Source: Paludisphaera borealis
Lineage (GTDB): Bacteria; Planctomycetota; Planctomycetia; Isosphaerales; Isosphaeraceae
Reading direction: 5' to 3'
Assembly (NCBI RefSeq): GCF_001956985.1
Contig: NZ_CP019082.1
Coordinates: forward strand, 4,712,001 to 4,776,000
DNA length: 64,000 bases
Shown: positions 40,965 through 48,730 of the stretch, piece after piece
Layout: the number at the start of each line of letters is the position of its first letter
How positions within the stretch are numbered: the first letter of the stretch is position 1
Position numbers and translations under genes: made by a program
Notes under the pieces: generated by a model
The model's database searches: none
What the model was told of the DNA's origin: nothing
What the model saw: the letters and a program-made list of their open reading frames with translations, nothing else

Positions 40965-42338
40965 ATGAGCCAGGCGATTGATCGTCGAGGGTTCCTGTTT
41001 GGAGCCTCGATTGCGGGGTTCGGCGTCTTGTGCCAGGGCCGGAACGGCTGGGCGGGGGGCGTCGGGCCCAACGAGGTGATCCAGGTCGCCTGCGTCGGCG
41101 TCGGCGGCAAGGGCCGCAGCGACACCGACCACGCGGCGAACCACGGCCGGATCATCGCGCTTTGCGACGTCGACGAGCGGCGGCTCGACGAGAAGGCGGC
41201 CAAGTACAAGGACGCCAAGCGGTTCTTCGACTTCCGCGAACTGTACGACGAGCTGGGCGCGACGGTCGACGCCGTGGTGGTCTCGACCCCCGACCACACC
41301 CACGCGCCGGCGGCCGTCACGGCCATGCGGCTGGGCAAGCACGTCTACTGCCAGAAGCCCCTGACCCACTCGGTCTGGGAGGCTCGCCTGATGCGCGAGA
41401 CCGCCCGCAAGCACGGCGTCTGCACCCAGATGGGCAACCAGGGGACCGCCCATCCGGGCCTCCGTCGCGGCGTCGAAGTCGTCCAGTCGGGCGCGATCGG
41501 CGAGGTCCGCGAGGTCCACGCCTGGACCAACCGCCCGTTCAAGTACTGGAAGCAGGCCCCGGACATCGTCGCCCGGTCCAAGGAGGTCCAGGAAGTCCCC
41601 TCGTACCTCCATTGGAAGCTGTTCCTCGGGCCCGCCGCCGACCGCCCGTACAACAAGGTTTACCATCCCCACGACTGGCGCGGGTGGTGGGACTTCGGCA
41701 CCGGCTCGCTGGGGGACATGGCCTGCCATACGACGAACCTCGTCTTCAAGTCGCTGAAGCTCGGGCTGCCGACCCGGATCTCGGCCCACAGCGGCGAGAT
41801 CAACTCCGAGACCTACCCGGCCTGGGCGACGATCACCTACGAGTTCCCCGCCCGCGAAGGCCTGCCGCCGGTGAAGCTCACCTGGTACGAAGGGGCGAAG
41901 GACGGCAAGCGGAACCTCCCCGATTCGAGCCTCTTCCCGGCCGGCTTCAACCCGTCCGACAGCGGCTCGCTGATGGTCGGCTCGAAGGGCCAGATGTACT
42001 CTCCCAGCGACTACGGCGCGGAGCAGAAGCTCTGGCCCGAGGACCGCTACCACGACTACAAGGACCCCAAGCCGACGCTCCCAAGGATCACCGGCGGCAA
42101 GGGGGAGGACGACAACCACAAGCTCGAATGGTTCCAGGCCATCCGCGCCGGCAAGCCCGCGATCGCCCAGTCGAACTTCGACTATTCCTCGGTCCTGACC
42201 GAATCGATGCTCCTCGGCAACGTCGCCGTCCGCTCCGGCGAGACCGTCGAATACAACCCCCAGACCGGCGAAGTCACCAACAGCTCGACCGCCGCCGGCT
42301 ACCTCAAGTCCCACTTCCGCAAGGGCTGGGAACTCTGA
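40965..42338 (+). CDS. Gfo/Idh/MocA-family oxidoreductase with Tat-like leader
   Basis: A 457-residue protein; ATG 40965 with GGGGAG upstream. The leader is DRRGFLFGASIAGFG, of twin-arginine type. The Rossmann motif VACVGVGGKGRSDTD, the CQKPLTHSVWEARLM lysine motif and GTGSLGDMACHTTN are family marks. It has longer insertions than the protein at 27829 and is not closely similar. The DNA between its stop and the convergent dehydrogenase contains palindrome copy 3. Substrate unknown. Confidence 0.9.
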   Translation: MSQAIDRRGFLFGASIAGFGVLCQGRNGWAGGVGPNEVIQVACVGVGGKGRSDTDHAANHGRIIALCDVDERRLDEKAAKYKDAKRFFDFRELYDELGATVDAVVVSTPDHTHAPAAVTAMRLGKHVYCQKPLTHSVWEARLMRETARKHGVCTQMGNQGTAHPGLRRGVEVVQSGAIGEVREVHAWTNRPFKYWKQAPDIVARSKEVQEVPSYLHWKLFLGPAADRPYNKVYHPHDWRGWWDFGTGSLGDMACHTTNLVFKSLKLGLPTRISAHSGEINSETYPAWATITYEFPAREGLPPVKLTWYEGAKDGKRNLPDSSLFPAGFNPSDSGSLMVGSKGQMYSPSDYGAEQKLWPEDRYHDYKDPKPTLPRITGGKGEDDNHKLEWFQAIRAGKPAIAQSNFDYSSVLTESMLLGNVAVRSGETVEYNPQTGEVTNSSTAAGYLKSHFRKGWEL

Positions 42339-42376
42339 TCGAATCGTCCCGAGTTCCCGGTGGCGCGGCGATCCTT

Positions 42377-42463
42377 TACAAGCCCGAAGCGCCAGCGAGT
42401 GAATCCAACCGACGGCCGATGCCGGATGCGCCGCGATTCACTCGCTGGCGCTTCGGGCTTGTA
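42377..42463 (+). repeat. Palindromic repeat copy 3
   Basis: A perfect 28-base inverted repeat (42377-42404 against 42436-42463) with the core AAGCCCGAAGCGCCAGCGAG and a 31-base loop containing CGGCCG. It lies between the convergent stops of the oxidoreductase and the dehydrogenase. Confidence 0.9.
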
Positions 42464-42510
42464 GGGCCGACGAGCACTCGCCCGCCCCCGGGAAGACGGG
42501 GCGAACGCCA

Positions 42511-43281
42511 TCAGAAGATCTTGCTGAGCGTCCCGCCGTCGACCACCAGGGTCGTGCCGGTGATGTAGCTGCCGGCTTCGCTGGCGAGCAGGAGGATCGG
42601 GCCGACGAGTTCCTCGGGGCGTCCCCAGCGGTTCATCGCGGTGCGGCGGGCGAACTCGGCTTGCTTGGCCTCGCTCAGCAGGCCGAGCGGCAGGTCGGTC
42701 AGGAACGGCCCCGGCGCGATGCAGTTGACGGTGATCCCGAACTCGCCCAGGTCGTTGGCGCTGGCGCGGGCCAGGCCCTTGAGGGCGCTCTTGGTGGCCG
42801 AGTAGGCGTTGCGGCCTCCCGCCGACGAGAAGCCCATGATCGACGAGATGTGGATGATCCGCCCCCACTTCCGCTCTTTCATGCCGGGCGCGAGCGCCCG
42901 CGAGAGCGCCATGCACGAGCTGAGGTTCAGCTCGATCAGGCCGTCCCAGACGTCGTCCTGGATCTGGTCGATGGGCTGGGGCTTGTTGTCGCCGGCGTTG
43001 TTGACCAAGATGTCGATCCGGCCGAAGGCCGCGACGGCCGCCTCGGCCAGCCGGGCGACGTCTTCGCGGCTGGTCATGTCGGCCACGACGTACTGAACCT
43101 TGCCGGTCACGCCGTCGCCGATCTCGCGGGCGGCGACCTTCAGGGCGTCTTCGCGGCGGCTGGAGATCACGACGTTCGCGCCGGCCTCCGCCAAGCCCCG
43201 GGCCATCGCCTTGCCGAGCCCCTTGCTGCCGCCGGTCACGAGGGCCGCCCGCCCGGTCAGATCGAATAAAGACTTGGTCAT
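42511..43281 (-). CDS. Short-chain dehydrogenase/reductase
   Basis: A 256-residue SDR oxidoreductase starting at ATG 43281. Cofactor motif TGGSKGLG at 16-23, NNAG near 94, and the catalytic Ser-Tyr-Lys set in ISSIMGFSSAGGRNAYSATK. The C-terminus ends ITGTTLVVDGGTLSKIF, typical of classical SDRs of about 250 residues. The sequence resembles gluconate 5-dehydrogenase and 3-oxoacyl-ACP reductase families, but the substrate is not clear. Palindrome copies 3 and 4 lie on either side of it. Confidence 0.9.
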   Translation of the reverse strand: MTKSLFDLTGRAALVTGGSKGLGKAMARGLAEAGANVVISSRREDALKVAAREIGDGVTGKVQYVVADMTSREDVARLAEAAVAAFGRIDILVNNAGDNKPQPIDQIQDDVWDGLIELNLSSCMALSRALAPGMKERKWGRIIHISSIMGFSSAGGRNAYSATKSALKGLARASANDLGEFGITVNCIAPGPFLTDLPLGLLSEAKQAEFARRTAMNRWGRPEELVGPILLLASEAGSYITGTTLVVDGGTLSKIF

Positions 43282-43304
43282 GATTGCGTCCTTGAGGTTT
43301 GATC

Positions 43305-43412
43305 TGAAAATGGCCTCGCGAAGGCCTGCCCCGATACAAGCTCGAAGCGCCAGCGAGTGAATGCTTCCAATGGCCGATCGGAAACTCACTCGCTGGCGCT
43401 TCGAGCTTGTAT
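43305..43412 (+). repeat. Palindromic repeat copy 4 (with compensatory change)
   Basis: A perfect 26-base inverted repeat, 43334-43359 against 43387-43412. Where copies 2, 3 and 5 read AAGCCCGAAG paired with CTTCGGGCTT, this copy reads AAGCTCGAAG with CTTCGAGCTT, a matched pair of changes. The loop contains TGGCCG. A TGAAAAT box at 43305-43311 lies 37 bases before the CGCCAG core. It is in the 5' region of the dehydrogenase gene. Confidence 0.9.
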
Positions 43413-43488
43413 TCGGACCCCCGCCGACCGTGCACCCCATTTTCAATGAGGTCGGGTGTCCCAAGCTGGCGACACCTGACGTTTCGGA

Positions 43489-43746
43489 TCAGAGCTTCCG
43501 GCCGTACCGGGTGAGCAGGAAGAGGACCACGACCGCGCCGAGGGTCGCGGTGATGAGGCTGCCGATGGTGTTGGTGGCCGAGAGGCCGATAATCGAGAAC
43601 AGGAAACCGCCGAAAATCGCGCCCAGGACGCCGACGATCATGTTGTTGGTCGTCCCCAGGCTCCTCCCCTTGGTGATCTGGCCGGCGAGCCAGCCGGCGA
43701 CCAGGCCGATCAGCAGGAACCAAATCAAACTGAACAGGAAACCCAT
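43489..43746 (-). CDS. GlsB/YeaQ/YmgE family membrane protein
   Basis: An 85-residue protein with three membrane helices: IWFLLIGLVAGWLAG, MIVGVLGAIFGGFLF and LITATLGAVVVLFLL. GRSLGTTNNMIVGVLGAIFGG is the family signature. Often called transglycosylase-associated or stress-response membrane protein; its role is not established. It stands alone between the dehydrogenase and trpS. Confidence 0.88.
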   Translation of the reverse strand: MGFLFSLIWFLLIGLVAGWLAGQITKGRSLGTTNNMIVGVLGAIFGGFLFSIIGLSATNTIGSLITATLGAVVVLFLLTRYGRKL

Positions 43747-43820
43747 CGTCGCGCTCCGTTCGGGTCGAAGGAAGAGGTCGTGCTTCGGGAGGAATCGAGG
43801 GCGAAACGGCTCGGTTCAGC

Positions 43821-44792
43821 TCATCCCACGCCGCAGGCCGCTCGGGCTTTTTCGAGGATTGTGCGGGCCGTGGCGCGGGCCTTCTCGGCTCCCGCCGCCC
43901 GGACCTTGGCGACGCGGTCGGGGTGGGCGACCCACTCGGCCCGGCGTTCGCGGGGTTCGGCGAACCGCTCGACCAGCGCTTCGCCCAGTCGGGTCTTGAC
44001 CTCGCCGTAGCCGATCCCTCCCTCGCGGTACCGGCGCTCGACTTCGGCGAGGTCGTCGGGCTTGGCGAACAACTTGAACAGGCCGAACAGCGGGCACGTG
44101 TCGGGGTTTTTGGGCGCCTCGACGGGCGTGCTGTCGGTGACGAACCGCTTGACTTTCTTCCGGATCACGGCCGGCTCGTCGAAGATCTCGATCGTGTTGT
44201 TGTAGCTCTTGGACATCTTCCGCCCGTCGAGCCCCGGGATGACGGCCACGTTGTCGAGGATGTACGGCTTGGGGAGCCGGAACACCCCCTTCTTGCCGCC
44301 GTAGACGTTGTTGAACCGCTCGGCGACGTCGCGGGTGATCTCCAGGTGCTGCTTCTGGTCCTGGCCGACGGGCACGAGGTCGGCGTCGTACAGCAGGATG
44401 TCGGCCGCCTGAAGCACGGGATAGGCGAACAGCCCGTGCTCGGCGGGTAAACCCTGCTGGACCTTGTCTTTATAGCTGACGCACTTCTCCAGCCAGCCCA
44501 TCGGCGTCACCGTCGACAGCAGCCAGGCCAGCTCGACCGTCTCCGGCACGTCCGACTGCACGAACAGCACGGCCTTCTCCGGGTCGAGCCCCAGCGAAAG
44601 CATGTCGACCATCACGTCGAACACGTACTGGCGCAATTTGCCGGCGTCGCGCACGCTCGTCAACGCGTGGTAATCGGCCACGAAGTAGAACGCCTCGTTC
44701 CCGTCCTGAAGCGCGATGTACTGCTGGATCGCCCCCAGGTAGTTGCCGATGTGCAAGGCGCCCGAAGGCTGAATCCCCGACAAGATCCTCAT
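43821..44792 (-). CDS. trpS: Tryptophanyl-tRNA synthetase
   Basis: A 323-residue class I aminoacyl-tRNA synthetase that charges tRNA-Trp. The HIGH-type motif is GALHIGNYLG near 12-21 and the KMSKS motif is GRKMSKSYNN near 193-202. Other family marks are FVADYHALT and DLVPVGQDQKQHLEITRD. The ATG at 44792 has GGAGG upstream. The message may have a long leader that includes repeat array B, as judged from a possible promoter at 45175-45202. Confidence 0.95.
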   Translation of the reverse strand: MRILSGIQPSGALHIGNYLGAIQQYIALQDGNEAFYFVADYHALTSVRDAGKLRQYVFDVMVDMLSLGLDPEKAVLFVQSDVPETVELAWLLSTVTPMGWLEKCVSYKDKVQQGLPAEHGLFAYPVLQAADILLYDADLVPVGQDQKQHLEITRDVAERFNNVYGGKKGVFRLPKPYILDNVAVIPGLDGRKMSKSYNNTIEIFDEPAVIRKKVKRFVTDSTPVEAPKNPDTCPLFGLFKLFAKPDDLAEVERRYREGGIGYGEVKTRLGEALVERFAEPRERRAEWVAHPDRVAKVRAAGAEKARATARTILEKARAACGVG

Positions 44793-44891
44793 CCATCCCT
44801 CCCCAAAACCGACGCCCCCATTCGTCGGGCGTCCGAGATCAGCCAATCTACCAGGATCGACCAGAGCCGTCCAAGGTCGCCGAACCCCGGG

Positions 44892-45265
44892 GCGCGATTG
44901 GCTTCGTTTGACCAGAAACCCGCGCGTTCCCGTCGATCTCGACGCACCGCCCGCCCCCGAAGTTCGCCCGCCCCGACCTTCCTGCACCGGCTCCCCGACG
45001 CTCCTCGGCTGCCATGTGGATTGGCTTCGTTTGCTCCGCCCAGGAATCGCGTTTTGCGTCGGTAAGGCCCGGATGCAAAACGAGTTAGAGTTGGTTCTGG
45101 ATTTGGCTTCGATCGCGCGGAAACACGGCCGGACGTCGTACGCTCGGGCTCCCATCGCCCTGATCGCCCAGGACATTCTAGGACTCGGGGCTCATGTTGC
45201 AACCGGTGCAACCCGCCGAGGCTGGCTCGGTCTCGCGGCGGGGCGGATTGGCTTCGATCGCGCGG
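44892..45265 (-). repeat. Array B: four copies of the array A motif, opposite strand
   Basis: On the minus strand four motifs read GATCGAAGCCAATC or CAAACGAAGCCAATC: plus-strand positions 44892-44913, 45018-45040, 45099-45120 and 45243-45265. Spacing is 126, 81 and 144 bases. The shared core with array A is CGAAGCCAA. Intervening sequences are not alike. Confidence 0.7.
45175..45202 (-). promoter_or_regulatory. Possible promoter of trpS upstream of array B
   Basis: On the minus strand TTGCAA (45202-45197), 16 bases, TAGAAT (45180-45175). A GTTGCA-ACCGG-TGCAAC inverted repeat overlaps the -35. If used, the trpS message would have a leader near 380 bases containing three of the array B motifs. 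Confidence 0.3.
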
Positions 45266-45462
45266 TTTTCGCTCGATCGAGGCCGTCCCGGCTGGGGCTT
45301 GCCACTCGCCGAATTGCCAAAGAGGCCCGCGGAATAGGTGGTTCCGCCCAGGATAATGTACTGCGAAAAGCCGGTCCCGGACGTAGATTTCTAGAGAGTA
45401 TGTTCTGAAGAAGCCGATCGCTCGCGACGCCCGCAAGCCGATTCGAGGGTGGGTGTGAGATC

Positions 45463-45918
45463 ATGAAGCAAGAGGGTCGATCGGGGTGCGTGCGGTCCCT
45501 CGCGGGGTGCGTGCTGGGCGGCGTCCTGGGAGGGGCGGCGGCGCTCGTGATCGGGGTGATCGACGCCCCCGTCGTCGATCCGGCGGATCCCCTGGAGTAC
45601 GAGTGGTACACACCGGTCGCCTTGATCGTGCTGCCGTTCTGCGCCTCGATCATCGGGGCGATTCTCGGCGTGCTTGTGGGAGCGGTCTGGCGGGACGTCG
45701 GCCATAAGGGGGCGAGTCGAGGAGCCGCCGGCCTCTTCCTGGGCCTGGCGATCGGGGAGCTTCTTCCCTCGCACGGCGAAGAGATTCAACTGCTGCGTCA
45801 TTTCTTCCTGACCGTCGCATTCACCTGTGGCGGCCTCTTTTTCACCCCTGGAAGCGCCAAGGGACGCCTCCTGCAATGCGACGAGATGGGGGACGAAACC
45901 GCCTCGACGACGCTGTGA
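45463..45918 (+). CDS. Membrane protein of unknown function
   Basis: A 151-residue protein with about four hydrophobic segments: LGGVLGGAAALVIGVIDAP, PVALIVLPFCASIIGAILGVLVGAV, GAAGLFLGLAIGELL and FFLTVAFTCGGLFF. A Gly-rich pattern in the first two suggests close helix packing. No family recognised. It is a single gene upstream of the 46345 lipoprotein/DUF1559 pair. Confidence 0.65.
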   Translation: MKQEGRSGCVRSLAGCVLGGVLGGAAALVIGVIDAPVVDPADPLEYEWYTPVALIVLPFCASIIGAILGVLVGAVWRDVGHKGASRGAAGLFLGLAIGELLPSHGEEIQLLRHFFLTVAFTCGGLFFTPGSAKGRLLQCDEMGDETASTTL

Positions 45919-46344
45919 CCGAGAGCGTCTTCAGCTCGCCGACTTACGAGAGCGTCCTTCACGCCGCCTCTGGCGAAAAACGAGGTCGCGACGTCGGAGT
46001 CCTTTCTGATCGAACGACGCCCGATCCCGCTCCCATCCGTCCGAGGGCTCCGTCATCTTGGGCTTTCGCCTAATTAGTTAAGACATTCATCTGGGCCTGC
46101 AAGAGATGAGAAGTCTTTGACTCCATCCCCTTGACGTGTTATTTTTGGCCTGCTACACCTGAGACATCTCCAATAAGGGCGTCTCCCTTCGCCCTTCGAT
46201 CCCGGCCGGCGTTCCCTCTCGCAACGCCGGCGTGTTCGTACGACCTTGCTGCCTAATTACAACTGCCGAAGACTCGCGCGGAGTGAATCCGTCGATGCAA
46301 TGCTGCGCGGGTCGGTCGACCGACTTCCAACGAGAGGTGGGTGC
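45919..46344 (+). other. Intergenic leader of the lipoprotein/DUF1559 pair
   Basis: These 426 bases are noticeably AT-richer between 46060 and 46160 than the genome around them. A possible promoter is listed at 46131-46159. A CGCCGGC-type short inverted repeat lies near 46207-46231. No gene is supported. Confidence 0.5.
46131..46159 (+). promoter_or_regulatory. Possible promoter of the 46345-47899 pair
   Basis: TTGACG at 46131-46136 (5 of 6), 17 bases, TACACC at 46154-46159 (3 of 6), within an AT-rich tract. It would give a leader of about 180 bases. Confidence 0.35.
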
Positions 46345-46785
46345 ATGATCCGATCGTTTACGTTGCGCTGTGGGCTTCTTGGACTGACGTTCGCCGTCGC
46401 GAACGGCTGCGACGGCGGGGGGGCCGACGGTCGTCATCGCGTCTACGGCAAGGTCACGCTGGACGGCGTCCCCCTGGCGAAAGGGGTGATCGCGTTCGAT
46501 CCCGCGCCAGGCGGCGGCGCGACCGTGACGACGGGGGGCGTGGTCGTCGATGGCGCGTACTTGATCGCCGGCGAGGACGGGCCGACGGCCGGCAAGTACC
46601 GGGTGTCGATCCGATCGGGGGGCGGGGAGACGGCCGACGCCAAGTCCGCTCCGGGCATGCCGCCGTCGCTGAAGGCGGCGAAGGGGGATCCGATCCCCAA
46701 GAAATACAACGCGGAATCGATACTGACCGCCGACGTCGGCGCGAGCGGTTCGACCGAGGCCAACTACGAATTGACCAGCCAGTGA
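46345..46785 (+). CDS. Small lipoprotein, partner of the DUF1559 gene downstream
   Basis: A 146-residue protein; ATG 46345 has GAGAGGTGG upstream. Leader SFTLRCGLLGLTFAVANGC ends in a lipobox-type Cys near residue 20. The mature part VYGKVTLDGVPLAKGVIAFDP and GPTAGKYRVSIRSGGGE is the same regulatory-like beta-sandwich as in the proteins at 14068 and 63729. Here the lipoprotein gene comes before the DUF1559 gene, the reverse of the other two pairs. Confidence 0.85.
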   Translation: MIRSFTLRCGLLGLTFAVANGCDGGGADGRHRVYGKVTLDGVPLAKGVIAFDPAPGGGATVTTGGVVVDGAYLIAGEDGPTAGKYRVSIRSGGGETADAKSAPGMPPSLKAAKGDPIPKKYNAESILTADVGASGSTEANYELTSQ

Positions 46786-46858
46786 ATCGTCGCGGCGGTC
46801 CGTCGCGGCTCGTCCTCTCGCTCCGTAACGATCCACTTCCAGTCGGAGGATTATTTGC

Positions 46859-47899
46859 ATGAAGGCCTGTAATCGTAAGCCTGGCTTCACCTTGATCGAG
46901 CTTCTGGTGGTGATCGCGATCATCGCGGTCTTGATTGCGCTGTTGCTGCCGGCGGTGCAGTCGGCGCGCGAGGCGGCCCGCCGGGCGCAGTGCATCAACA
47001 ACCTGAAGCAGATCGGCCTGGGGATGCACAATTACGAGTCGAGCAGCGGCGTCTTGCCGCAGGGGATGCGGGGCTGTTGCTGGGGCTCTTGGCTGATCCC
47101 GCTGCTTCCGTTCGTCGAGCAGCAGTCGTTGTTCAACGCCTGGAACAGCTCGGGGAACAATTCGGGCCTCGCGGGTTACGGCGATGAGGGACTGTTCCGT
47201 TACGCCGGCGTCTGCAACATCACGGTCACCTCGACGCGGGTCAACGCGTACAACTGCCCGAGCGACGGCAACAACACCCAGACCGTCGGCATCAGCGCGC
47301 TCGGCAAGAACGTGACGTCGCAGAACTACGTCGTCAACTTCGGCAACATCACGATGCAGCAGGGGAGCGTCAACGGCGGCGCGTTCGTGCCGTACTTCGT
47401 CGACAACGGCGTCCAGTACAATTTCCTGGGCGCTCCGTTCGGCGACGTGGGGGCGCCGTACGCCGACATCAGCGCGGGGGGTGGCCAGGGGGCGACCAAC
47501 GGGACCGTCCGATTCGCGGCGATCCCCGACGGGTTGAGCAACACGATGATGACCTCGGAGGTCATCGTCGGCGTCAGCGGCGCCAGTTGGGACCTTCGCG
47601 GCTTCTCGCACTGGGCCTACGCCGCCAACTTCTCAGGATATCTGACCCCGAACAGCTCGAAGCCCGACTGGATGCAAAGCTCCGGGTACTGCAACTATCC
47701 GGCCATGAACAACCCTCCGTGCGTCGGCGGCACCAACAACCTGGTGATCATCGCGGCGCGCAGCCGGCACAGCGGCGGCGTGAACGTCGGGTTCTGCGAT
47801 GGCAGCGTGAAGTTCATCAAGAACTCGGTCAGCCCTCCCACGTATCAGGCCATTTCTAGCACGCGAGGCGGCGAGGTCGTCAGCTCCGACGCCTACTGA
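46859..47899 (+). CDS. DUF1559 pseudopilin-like protein
   Basis: A 346-residue protein; ATG 46859 follows GGAGG at 10 bases. The prepilin-type start [20 protein letters not shown] and the [20 protein letters not shown] block are followed by [12 protein letters not shown] and, near the end, [19 protein letters not shown]. Closely resembles the DUF1559 protein at 62651 in the middle ([14 protein letters not shown] against [14 protein letters not shown]), so these two are near paralogues, while that at 13121 is more distant. A strong terminator follows. Confidence 0.92.
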   Translation: MKACNRKPGFTLIELLVVIAIIAVLIALLLPAVQSAREAARRAQCINNLKQIGLGMHNYESSSGVLPQGMRGCCWGSWLIPLLPFVEQQSLFNAWNSSGNNSGLAGYGDEGLFRYAGVCNITVTSTRVNAYNCPSDGNNTQTVGISALGKNVTSQNYVVNFGNITMQQGSVNGGAFVPYFVDNGVQYNFLGAPFGDVGAPYADISAGGGQGATNGTVRFAAIPDGLSNTMMTSEVIVGVSGASWDLRGFSHWAYAANFSGYLTPNSSKPDWMQSSGYCNYPAMNNPPCVGGTNNLVIIAARSRHSGGVNVGFCDGSVKFIKNSVSPPTYQAISSTRGGEVVSSDAY

Positions 47900-47930
47900 T
47901 CGCCGCCGCCCGACGCTGCATTGAAACCTT

Positions 47931-47984
47931 CGCTCCGCTCCGCGCCTCGACGATCGAGGCGCGGAGCGGAGCGTTTCGATTTCG
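47931..47984 (+). terminator. Rho-independent terminator of the lipoprotein/DUF1559 operon
   Basis: A perfect 20-base stem (47931-47950 against 47954-47973) with a 3-base loop, followed by TTTCGATTTCG. One of the strongest hairpins in the window, 31 bases after the DUF1559 stop. Confidence 0.85.
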
Positions 47985-48033
47985 AATGGCGTCGAATCGA
48001 GTCCCGTCGCCCTGGGACGGTCGCTCCGCGCCG

Positions 48034-48062
48034 TTGGCGGTCCGGGCGCCGCGTGTTAGAAT
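48034..48062 (+). promoter_or_regulatory. Possible promoter of the 48088 gene
   Basis: TTGGCG at 48034-48039 (4 of 6), 17 bases, TAGAAT at 48057-48062 (5 of 6). The start codon follows 25 bases later. Confidence 0.4.
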
Positions 48063-48087
48063 GGACGGCCGATTTTCGGGAGATGTG

Positions 48088-48558
48088 ATGCGACACGGAC
48101 GACCAGGCTGGGAAGGCAGGCGCGAAGTGAGCGGCCAAACCTACGACGAAGACGGGCTTCGCTTCGAGTATCCCCATGAGTGGGAGCTGGAGGTGACCGA
48201 CCAGGGCGAGGTCCGCACCGTGGCCGTGCAAGATCCCGACGGCCTGGGGTTCGCCCTGATCACGACCGACGAATCATGCCCCGACCCGGCCGAGGTGGCC
48301 GACTCGGCGCTCGACGCGATGCGCGAAGAGTACGCCGACCTGGAGTCGACGGCGACCCTCGAAACCATCAACGACCACGCCGCGACCGGCCACGACCTCG
48401 AATTCTACGCGATGGACATGACCAACGCGGCCATGATCCGCTGCTTCCGCACGCCTCGGCGGACCGTCCTGGCGTTCGGCCAGTGGTCGGACCTCGGCCC
48501 CGACGAACTGGCCGACCTCGTCCGCGACGTCATCCGGTCGATCGTCGAGACCGAATAA
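48088..48558 (+). CDS. Small soluble protein, possibly Mog1/PsbP-like (DUF1795 type)
   Basis: A 156-residue protein. ATG 48088 has GGGAG upstream; a GTG at 48127 is an alternative start closer to the domain. The body, YDEDGLRFEYPHEWELEVTD then VQDPDGLGFALITTDESCPD and AFGQWSDLGPDELADLVRDV, has the look of the Mog1/PsbP-like fold found in DUF1795 and related proteins. No signal peptide is seen. Function unknown. Confidence 0.65.
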   Translation: MRHGRPGWEGRREVSGQTYDEDGLRFEYPHEWELEVTDQGEVRTVAVQDPDGLGFALITTDESCPDPAEVADSALDAMREEYADLESTATLETINDHAATGHDLEFYAMDMTNAAMIRCFRTPRRTVLAFGQWSDLGPDELADLVRDVIRSIVETE

Positions 48559-48730
48559 CACGAACCGGCCCGACACGCGGATTCCTCGCGATTTCAGGCA
48601 AGTCCGCTAGAACCCGTCCGCCGCCGTCCCCGACGCGCCGACTCGCGCGACGCCTCGCCCTTGTTCCGACCGAAACAATGGGAGGGTCGAACCGAAGCGA
48701 GGCGACGAACGACAAGGACGGTCGTGCGCA

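Larger units (their letters stand above)
44793..45462. other. Divergent intergenic region with repeat array B
   Basis: These 670 bases lie upstream of both trpS (minus) and the 45463 gene (plus). They hold array B at 44892-45265, a possible trpS promoter near 45175-45202, and a GTTGCA/TGCAAC inverted repeat at 45196-45212 overlapping its -35. Another small stem (CGTTTTGC at 45050-45057, GCAAAACG at 45075-45082) lies within the array. No gene here is supported. Confidence 0.5.

Noticed and set aside
44908-45408. A 166-codon frame across array B
   Set aside because: It crosses four repeat motifs and a hairpin, has no ribosome site and no domain; array motifs in other frames elsewhere show this is non-coding.
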